NCBI GenBank assembly: GCA_963995525.1
Contig: OZ023210.1
Coordinates: 28,895,249-28,959,248 of the forward strand
Reading direction: 5' to 3'
DNA length: 64,000 nucleotides
Source of the DNA: Escarpia spicata
Taxonomy: Eukaryota; Annelida; Polychaeta; Sabellida; Siboglinidae
Below, piece after piece: positions 56,262 to 64,000 of the stretch (positions are counted from its first letter, which is position 1; the number at the start of each line of letters is the position of its first letter). Position numbers and translations under genes: made by a program. Below the pieces are notes generated by a model that did not search any database, was not told where the DNA came from, and saw only the letters and a list, made by a program, of their open reading frames with translations.

Positions 56262-56634
56262 CATCTTACTAGCCAATTAGTTATCTTTGGGAATCATCCT
56301 ATACACAGGGTCAAGTTCGTAATCGTTGGAGACAGTGAGGCAACGGAAATAAATAGTTAGTGTAGAATTACATAAAATACTAATTATGTTTAATACCATT
56401 ATTATAATAAGTTATGGTTTGAGTTAGTTGTGGTTTTGGGCTAGGGTTAGTCATAGCGTAATTGTTGAAACCAGTCAAACGACAGGAATAAATAGTTACT
56501 GTGATAATCAGACGATTGGAATAAACAATTACATGTTAGGGTTTATATTATTATAATTAGTTATGATTGGAGACAATCATGTTGGGCTAGGGTTATAGAT
56601 TATTCACGAGGGTTAAGGTTATTTAAAACAAGTG

Positions 56635-57565
56635 TGAAGCAGGCATGTGTTCTGGCACCGGCGCGTTTTGGAATATTTTTCTCCATTCTACTCAAAGAAG
56701 CTATGCAAAATGCCAACATTGCTCATCATGGAGTGTGGTCTGACGACCAGGCTTGACGCAAAATCTACTCAACATCACGCTTGCAGGCGAAGACAAAAAC
56801 AACAGCTCTTCACGTGTGCGAGGCCCTCTGTGCTGATGGTGCTGCCTTTTGCTCCCATTCCGAGTAACAGTTACAACTAATCTTGAACAGCTTCGTAAAT
56901 ACTTGCACAGCTTTTGGCCTCAAAATCAACGTCAAAAAGACTGTCAACATGAGCCATGGGAATCAAGAAGCCAAAGTCACTGTTAATGTTGAACCCATCG
57001 AAACTGTAGAGTATTTCTCCTACTTATAATGCCTATAAACTTTACACTTGACAAAGAACTGAACACAAGACTTGGCAAAGCAGCAACATCCTTTGGAAGC
57101 TTCACGAATTGTATCTGGTCCAACAAGAGCCTAACATTGCACACCAAGCAAATGTACTATGCTTGTGTTGTCAACATTTTATTGTATGGTTCAGAGACAT
57201 GGACAATATACCGCAATCAAGAATGGGAACTCAACAGTTTTCATCTTCGTTATCTGCGAACAATCCTAAAAAATAAAATGGCAGGATAAAATTACTTATC
57301 TTGAGATCCTACAGCGCTGCAAGTCAACGCCTCTAAGCAACATCCTCAAACACAGACGCCTATGATGGCTTGGACACGTACAGCGTATGCCCAATGACCG
57401 CCTCCCAACGACCATCTTCTATTGGGAGTCGACAAGGGCAAACGTCCAGTAGGCAGACCCAAATTAAGATTCAAAGATGTGGTCAAAAAAAATCTAAACG
57501 ATTACGGCATCGACCCGCTACGCTGACAGACGTTTGCTGAGGACAACGTTATATGGCGAGCCTGT
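56635..57565 (+). pseudogene. LINE polymerase C-terminal half (copy 2)
   Basis: Same frames and the same stops as 54,282-55,212, including LLYGSETWTIYRNQEW at about 57,180. Confidence 0.8.
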
Positions 57566-58413
57566 CTCACTGGTGGTTCAGCAAATTACATCGAAGCATA
57601 TACGTACATGCTCTTGTTACTTCAAGAATGGACTACAGGAACGCTATTTTGTACGGAATATCCGACCGGTCACTCCACCGCCTTGAGATGGTACAACACT
57701 CTGCGGCCAGAGTCGTATTACGTATTAGGCGGGGCGATCTACAGAGCATCACGGCAGCACTGAATAGCCTGTACTTGTTGCCGGTGAAGTGGGCAATCCA
57801 GTATAAGTTACTCGTGCTTGTGTTCACCGCCCTTCACGACAAGACGCCGGCCTACCTCGCGTCATTGATTTCACCATACGTGCCGTGCCGCGTACTTCGA
57901 TCAACTACTGAGCGGTGCAGCCGTCGCTCGTTCTCGTGCGCAGGCCCGACCCTCTGGAATGCCGGAAGATTTACGACTGTTACAGTTCATCGACACATTT
58001 AAAGCTCGTCTTAAAACACATTATTTTAAACTCGCTTTTAATGTTTAGTCGTCATAATTTTATACTTTAGTCGTCATACCTCATATTTATTTTATTATTT
58101 GAAATTGAAACTAATAATGTATTACTGTAGTTATTTATTAATTAACTAATATATATTTATAATATCTTTATCTCGCAGTTCACTGTATAGTTGTTATATA
58201 TATTTATGTACATATATATATATATACTTATTTTTACTACTGATGATATATAATATAATTTACATCAATGTCATCTTTGATTTAGTTTCTCTAGTTCAGT
58301 TTGTATTTATATGTTTTACTTGTATTATTATTATATTTATTTCTTATAATTTTTAACGACTATAGTCAACACTACTGAACAGAGTTCTACTTTGGATTTT
58401 AATGTCTAAATAC
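57553..58413 (+). pseudogene. CR1-like LINE C-terminus and 3'UTR (copy 2)
   Basis: Same reading as 55,200-56,061, ORF 57,553-58,002 identical in translation; one T deleted in the 3'UTR near 58,300. Confidence 0.8.
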
Positions 58414-58446
58414 AGCGTGCGTGACGTCATGCCATAAATATATATA

Positions 58447-58919
<473 letters not shown>

Positions 58920-58920
58920 G

Positions 58921-59192
58921 AGTGCCAACGCCGAAAGATATATATATATATATATATAATATTTATTCAATGATTTATTTATTTGTGCTTTTAAATATTC
59001 ATTTATTTTATTGTACAGCGCGTCGATCCGCTAAGCAGAATTTAGCGCTTAATAAATACAGTATTATTATTATTATAATTATTATATTATGTTACAATCT
59101 AGACCAAGTATTGAAGACAGAAATAAGAAGAACCCTCATATTATTAATCTTCAGTGCCAACATCGAAATATATGTCTTTCGACGTTGGCACT
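58921..59192. mobile_element. small inverted-repeat element (MITE-like) A
   Basis: Ends are AGTGCCAACGCCGAAAGA (58,921) and TCTTTCGACGTTGGCACT (59,175-59,192), 17 of 18 complementary. A third copy, AGTGCCAACATCGAAA at 59,153, makes a hairpin with the right end. The interior carries a retroelement-like GCGCTTAATAAATACAGTA plus ATT tail. Confidence 0.5.
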
Positions 59193-59196
59193 TAAG

Positions 59197-59228
<32 letters not shown>

Positions 59229-59230
59229 CT

Positions 59231-59251
59231 GGTATCCGCTCCAAACTACAC

Positions 59252-59293
<42 letters not shown>

Positions 59294-59344
59294 GTAGTGT
59301 ACTATTCCAAATTACACTATGATATATATATATATACATACTAT

Positions 59345-59376
<32 letters not shown>

Positions 59377-59427
59377 TATATATATAAAGATAGATAGATA
59401 ATAGTAGTGTAGTTTGGAGCGGATACC
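59231..59427. mobile_element. small inverted-repeat element (MITE-like) B
   Basis: A perfect 27-bp inverted repeat, starting GGTATCCGCTCCAAACTACA on the left and ending GGAGCGGATACC on the right. The interior is mostly (TA)n. Target duplication not clear. Confidence 0.6.
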
Positions 59428-59692
59428 TAGGCCTTCACAAAAGAACTGAAAACAAGACAGGAATTACACCAGACTGTTAAGCAGGGATGAGAGTGACATT
59501 CAGAGAAAAAACCGGACATTTTGCTGTGGCCCACATTTCAGCCCGAGAGGACTGTCTAATCGGGGGGAGGGGGGACTCCTCAGAGATATTTGTTTAATTG
59601 TAGATGACATATGACGTATTTTGAGCAATATTAAATAGAAAATCTTAACATTTCCAATAGCAAAAAAAGCACACGGACTCACGCACATATTG

Positions 59693-60139
59693 TCATAGTA
59701 CTAACTCACTTGTTAATTGTATTTTCTTCGTTACCAGCTCAATTGCCTCCTTAGCTTTGTACTTGGTGGCTGCCTTCGTCTTTGACATGTTTAGCTCAGT
59801 TTTCTTCTCCTCCTTCATCTTTCCTTCCTCGGCAAGATGGATGGAGTACATTTTGTGTGCACCCCTCGTGTTGTGAACGAGGCGACCAGTCCTGTTTGTG
59901 GAAGTCCTGTATTGCAGTCTTGTTGCTTGCCATGACGGCATGAGTGAGTACTTCACTGTCTGGATAGTGTTGAATGTACTAACATTCTTTCTGGCAGTGG
60001 CAGTATTCATGATGCTAGACATGTGACTAAAACACCCTTCCACTTGAGGACCATGAAAGCAGCTCATCATTGCAGCCACCAGCTTTGACAAGGCTGGGAA
60101 CTTGTCAGTAGAGAATATGGTAGCCCACCACGAGTCCAA
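59693..60139 (-). pseudogene. hAT transposase C-terminal remnant
   Basis: A 148-codon ORF. SKLVAAMMSCFHGPQVEGCF matches the C-terminal CFHGPQVE.SF segment of one hAT group; the Lys-rich tail KYKAKEAIELVTKK is typical of its end. No catalytic residues remain. Confidence 0.7.
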
Positions 60140-60184
60140 TCTGGAACTTGTGGGTGCTTGTGGAAGTGTGTTGTCTACATGGAA

Positions 60185-60581
60185 TCAGCGAACTTCCATA
60201 TGATACGCTCTCTGTTTAGGTTTTAATAGAATATTGGTGACCAGCGTGGGCAGTGCCAGCGTGTGTACTTCAATGCCTTCGGTTCCCCTCTGACTGCAGT
60301 GTAGCCTGTAGGATCCAAACCGCATCGGCCTCGCACCACAAACAGTAGGCTTTCCCTGGTGCTGATAATTTACTGATGAATATATCCAACATAGTGCCTC
60401 CAGCCGATCTCCCCAGCCACACCCAATTCCACTTATTCTTGACACTTTTGACAATGTCCTTCACACAACATTTGTCTTGCCGTACAACAAATCGTCGATT
60501 AGCCATTGTGTTCGAAAATGATCGACATCTCCACAAAATACATCGTGGTTTCCTATTGGTCCACTGCTTTTGTGCGCGCAC
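60185..60581 (-). pseudogene. hAT transposase N-terminal BED-finger remnant
   Basis: Two overlapping frames: CLWC at about 60,345 is the first Cys pair, and the partner HCSQRGTEGIEVH (60,300-60,260) is in another frame, so a frameshift splits the finger. Upstream WNWVWLGRSAGG resembles the family's WNW.WLE.. start. Confidence 0.6.
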
Positions 60582-60899
60582 TTCGAAAGCGCTGAAGCGA
60601 ATAGCCGACAGAACTAAGGGTTTTACTTCGCAGATTCACGGGTTCGGTTGGGTCGGTTCTGTCTCTAATCGCCAGGCAGCGTCATTAACACGTGGCGACA
60701 CCCGGTGGATAGATGGTTAACTCAACCCGCAGATAGATCGTCAGTGAATTGTCCAGGATTTTATATGCCCTACCCCCCAACATTCATTTTTTTCTACCCG
60801 GATTTACACGATTCACAAAAGTGATCTTTGGAGCAGTATAAAAACCGGAATTCCGGCAAAAACCGGAAATTTCTCATCCCTGGTTAAGGAAGTGCCTAG

Positions 60900-61127
60900 G
60901 TGTTCATTGAAGCAACAGTTAATTATCGTAACACCGAAGAGCCAGTGTCAATATTCATATTGTGGACACCCACACATGGCAAGACAAAGAGAGAGAAACA
61001 GAAGAAATCATACACCAAGCTGATCTGCGAAAACGTTGATGTTAAAGAGACAGACCTTCCATCCCCGATGAACGATCGATCCGTATGGAAACAGCTCACC
61101 TATGCTCCGGCCCCGGCCGACCGATGA
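60900..61127 (+). pseudogene. LINE polymerase C-terminus
   Basis: Reads ILWTPTHGKTKREKQKKSYT, LICENVDVKETDLP and MNDRSVWKQL then stop. The layout (WTP.HGKR.R then M.DR..W) is the end of a non-LTR polymerase. It is the host into which the hAT element inserted: removing the hAT joins ACTGTTAAG to GAAGTGCCTAGG. Confidence 0.65.
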
Positions 61128-61156
61128 TGCTGATGAACATTGCATGGACTACTTTA

Positions 61157-61430
61157 TGTCAGGTATTATTCGAATTCAACTGAGCGGACATGGTTGCCAA
61201 AAGAATATTCACCACACTGCGCGGTTCTGATATTGACTATAATATTATAATATTCTACTCGATAGGTAGCGCCATTGTTTTGTGTTCATTCTCATTCGGA
61301 CTTTGCGAATTGATGCGATCATCCATAAGCGTAGAGGTTCCCTCGCTACAACACTTTGTTAGTTCGTTACGTGTGCATATTGTTATGTGTACGTATGGTT
61401 ATTAAACGATGGCAACGGTGGGATCGGTGT
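61157..61430 (+). other. possible solo LTR plus primer-binding-like site
   Basis: Begins TGTCAGGTATTATTCG; after a run to TTATTAAACGA there is TGGCAACGGTGGGATC, which looks like the start of an LTR-retroelement leader. A downstream ORF (61,409-61,606) has no recognised domain. No second LTR is in the window. Confidence 0.3.
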
Positions 61431-61606
61431 CTCCGCAGCCAGGCTGTGGTTTCCTTCATTCACACACTATCTCGAGGCTATATTTGGCGGAGATAGATCG
61501 TAGAAATTGGTGGTGTAAAAAAGTGGACAAACAAGTGGAATTATTGATTGATAAGTATTATTTTTGCCTTAATATCATTCATAAAGTTGCAATAAACATA
61601 TATTGA

Positions 61607-62082
61607 GTAGCAGTTGTGCTTAAAGTTAGTTAGTTAAAGTATTTTAGAACACCTTAGTATAGTGAGTGATAATAGGGTAACTCACTTAGGCGGCTTAGCC
61701 TTCGATAAGTTGTAAACAAGATTCAACAAACCTGATTATGTGGTAGAATATATAGGAGATAAAGTAACAACCATCAAACTACTTACATAAGATAATATAT
61801 GTGTAAGCCAGTACTTGCTATATATTTTGGTTAGGTAGCATTGTTATTAAAATTAAGCAAGGGCGATAGTCGGGCGGCGTAACCTAAATAAATAAAGCAG
61901 CCTAACATAACGTCATTGATTGTATTTAAATTAGGTCACTACCGGTGATGTTAGCGTTCGTGTTAGGATAAATAGTCGGCTGTGTAATTGAAATTTGTAA
62001 CCTAAAGTGTGCTGTAGTACACAGGAAACAGTCTTTATAAAGACTAAGTTAGTTAAGTTATTAAATAAATTCTGATCGGGAT
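61607..62082. other. probable 5'UTR of the terminal CR1-type LINE
   Basis: Gene-free A/T-rich stretch with TTAGTTAG-type words, directly upstream of ORF1. Its left border is not defined. Confidence 0.45.
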
Positions 62083-62262
62083 ATGGCGCCTTGCAAGCGG
62101 CAAGTCAAGGCAAAGCGACACTTGGTGTGCGATCACTGCCACAGCTGGGTAGATTTTGCATTGTCCGGGTGTGGAAAGTCATGGGCAGAAACCATGGAGG
62201 AAGGATTCACCTTTCAGTGCATTGGATGTTGGAAGGTGGAGTGTTTGCAGAAGGAGTTAGGT
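62083..62262 (+). CDS. CR1-type LINE ORF1, N-terminal Cys-rich finger (frame 1)
   Basis: Starts MAPCKRQVKAKRHLVCDHCH, then WVDFALSGCGKSWAETMEEG and FQCIGCWKVECLQKEL. The spacing CDHC...C...C.GC is a PHD-like zinc-binding pattern usual at the N-terminus of CR1 ORF1. It then needs a shift near 62,255 to enter the frame of the esterase part. Confidence 0.7.
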
Positions 62263-63293
62263 TGACAGATATTGTGAAAGGAATGGAGATGGGAATTAGC
62301 AAGGAGGCAGGTCGAATGGAGAGAGACGACAGGGAGAGAGGTGAGGATACTGCAAGACTGAAGGAGAATAGCAGTGGCAAGAAAACTGAGGAAAGGAGAT
62401 TGAGAGGAGAGAAGGTGATTGGAGGGGAAGAAATTGGAAAATCGACAACAGAAAACGTGACAAGCGTGAAGGTGACAGGGAAGAAAGTGACTGTAGAGAA
62501 GGAGGGAGGGAAGATGGAACGGGAGAGGAGAGAGGAAAATGAGACGGGACGAAAGAAGAAGGGACGAAAGGAAGTGAGAGCAAATGTGATAGAAGAGAAG
62601 TCGATACAATGGACGATGACAGGAGGAAAGGTGACAAGAGAAAAAGCGACAGGAAAGAATGGATCGGAAGAGAATGTGACAGGAGAGAAGACGGCAGGGG
62701 GGAAAGACAACAACCAGACAGATGCAAACCGAAGAAGGAGCTATTCTAAGGCAGTGATTGAGGGGGCAATGAGGAAAGAGAGGGTGTTTATGGGTGACTC
62801 CATTATGAGAAAGACGGACATGACACTGAGCGAGGGGAAGGACATCGTTGTTTGTTTACCGGGGGCTAGGATTGAACATGTAACTGACAGGGTAGAGAAG
62901 GTATTGGGACATGGCAAGGGGGGGTCTATACTGGTACATGTAGGAACAAATAATGCAGACAGGGAGGGAACAACTGCGATAGTACAGAAGTATAGACAGT
63001 TAGTGAGGAAGCTAAAGAAGACGAGAGTCGAACAGGTTATTTCGTCAGGAATTTTGCCAGTAATGGGAGGAAGGAGGACAACGTGTAGAAACTGCAAGAG
63101 GATGGCGATCAATGCACTAGCTGAGCAGATGTGTGAAGAAGAGGGGGTGGGATTCACAGATTTATGGGGATACTTTGTTGGGAGGGAAGATATGTACATG
63201 AGAGATGGCCTCCATCTTAGTGGAAAGGGGCAGCAATTTTCTCAGAGAATCTGCTGCAATCTGTTGACAGTGGGACAGGTTGCATCTATTTAA
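62255..63293 (+). CDS. CR1-type LINE ORF1, charged linker and SGNH esterase-like domain
   Basis: A very Lys/Glu/Gly-rich linker of about 150 residues made of short VTGEK/KVTREK-like repeats precedes an SGNH-hydrolase-like domain. Visible are block I VFMGDSIMR (nucleophile Ser), LVHVGTNNADREG (block III GTNN) and MRDGLHLSGKG (block V, Asp and His). In CR1-clade elements such ORF1 esterases are thought to help ribonucleoprotein formation or membrane contact. The domain is uninterrupted to the TAA at 63,291-63,293. Confidence 0.8.
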
Positions 63294-64000
63294 ACTAGAT
63301 TCGCAGGGGGGACTCACAGAAAAGCCTGAAAATGGAGGCATAGATAAAGACAGCACAAATAAATCAACAAATAACAGTCTGGAAAACTCTTCTGAAGCTG
63401 GATATAAATGTGTTTGTTTAAATGCAAGGAGTATAGTAAACAAAAGAAATGAACTAAACATTATGGTAGAAGATATTGACCCTCATATAATAGGTATAAC
63501 CGAATCCTGGACCACCACCGATATATCAGATGCTGAATTGGGACTGACAGGATATGTAATGTTTAGAAAAGATAGGGAGGTGTAGTTATTTTATATATTA
63601 AAGAATCTATTCAGGCTTATGAAATAAAATTAGAAAGAGAAGCTGTTTGGTGTAACATAGTTACAGGAAACTCAACGTTAACAGTTGAGTTAGTTTATCG
63701 AAGTCCAAACATAAGCATAGAAGAGAATGAAAAAATACAAAACGCTATAAGGGAAGTAAGCAAACGGGACTGTATTATTATAGGGGATTTTAACCATGGG
63801 CATATACAATGGAAATCTCTACAGAGTATGGGGAGAGAGGACCACAAGTTTTTAGTTTTAGTTCAACATGTGCTAGAACCAACCAGGGGTGAGAATGTGT
63901 TAGACATAGTTTTGTCCTCACAGAATGAGTTAGTTGACAATGTCAAGATATGTGAGCCACTGGGGAGTAGCGATCACAACCAGATATATTTTACCATCAA
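63280..64000 (+). CDS. CR1-type LINE ORF2, AP endonuclease domain (runs off the window)
   Basis: The frame overlaps the end of ORF1 by about 14 bases without an ATG. It reads YKCVCLNARSIVNKRNELNI and PHIIGITESW (endonuclease Asn and Glu motifs), then GYVMFRKDRE stop. A one-base shift near 63,573 restores GVVILYIKESIQAYE, VELVYRSPNI, IIIGDFNHGHIQW and SSDHNQIYFTIK to the window end. The reverse transcriptase would lie beyond 64,000. The - strand fragment at 48.3-49.0 kb may be the RT of a similar family. Confidence 0.8.

Larger units (their letters stand above)
56262..58413. repeat. second copy of the 2.15-kb duplication
   Basis: Begins directly after the gap at the equivalent of 53,909 and ends where copy 1 meets the gap. 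Here the sequence goes on into GCGTGCGTGACGTC and the (GA)n tract. Contains copies of both LINE pieces. Confidence 0.95.
59482..60882 (-). mobile_element. internally deleted hAT transposon with intact ends
   Basis: Termini CAGGGATGAGA and TCTCATCCCTG are exact inverted repeats, and GTTAAG flanks both sides (59,476-59,481 and 60,883-60,888). The minus strand holds an N-terminal BED-finger-like piece (KWNWVWLGRSAGGTMLDIFI, GKAYCLWCEADAV) and a C-terminal hAT dimerisation-like piece (FPALSKLVAAMMSCFHGPQV, then TFNTIQTVKYSLM). The catalytic middle is missing. CCGG-containing subterminal words occur at both ends. Confidence 0.8.

Noticed and set aside
62207..62727. Minus-strand Ser/Pro/Phe-rich ORFs of 130-170 codons
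   Set aside because: Complement of the purine-rich ORF1 linker; a composition effect.

Overview
The window looks like genomic DNA from an intron-rich invertebrate animal. It holds one long spliced host gene with GT-AG introns, many minisatellites, and several classes of animal transposon (CR1-like and RTE-like LINEs, a tRNA-derived SINE, hAT-like DNA elements). No operons, Shine-Dalgarno sites or prokaryotic genes are visible. The transposon mix suits a marine or aquatic invertebrate such as a mollusc, annelid or other lophotrochozoan. The sequence alone does not fix the species.

Positions 1-45,485 (+ strand) are dominated by one gene that I identify as tubulin-specific chaperone D (TBCD, tubulin folding cofactor D). 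I could place 34 consecutive coding exons between 5,552 and the TGA stop at 45,240-45,242. Their phases agree at every junction and they encode about 1,124 residues. A 35th, more N-terminal exon is likely at 1,181-1,302, but its junction to the next exon is unresolved. The first (ATG) exon was not found and is either upstream of the window or unrecognised. The introns carry an unusual load of tandem repeats: 43/44 bp (13.9-15.9 kb), 32 bp (22.0-23.4 kb), 41 bp (27.9-29.0 kb), 45 bp (39.1-43.7 kb, about 100 copies), and shorter arrays. Some of these form or duplicate splice sites. The 12-bp array at 11,188-11,355 makes up the 3' end of its intron. The 55-bp array at 29,776-30,160 is built from the end of a coding exon plus its splice donor. 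Antisense passengers inside TBCD introns are a decayed gene of an uncharacterised family (1,770-3,354) and a spliced hAT/TTF-finger-like transposase relative (34,440-36,963), itself broken by LINE insertions.

From 45.5 kb to the end the window is a nested transposon graveyard with no host gene that I recognise. A + strand CR1-like LINE (46,077-46,838 and 50,400-50,950) is split by a - strand RTE-like LINE (46,839-50,399). The RTE copy in turn carries a CR1-type fragment (48,345-49,050). A SINE, an unclassified element with TCAAAACAYTAC motifs, and further LINE pieces follow. A 200-N gap at 56,062-56,261 separates two almost identical 2.15-kb blocks, which suggests an assembly duplication beside a 470-bp (GA)n tract. 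After two small inverted-repeat elements comes an internally deleted hAT transposon with intact ends (59,482-60,882), inserted near a LINE 3' end. The window closes with a better preserved CR1-type LINE. Its ORF1 has a Cys-rich finger and an SGNH esterase-like domain, and its ORF2 endonuclease runs off the right edge.

The clearest biology here is a conserved housekeeping gene whose introns, and in places splice sites, are being rebuilt by tandem repeats and transposons. I do not see a coherent new multi-gene system.
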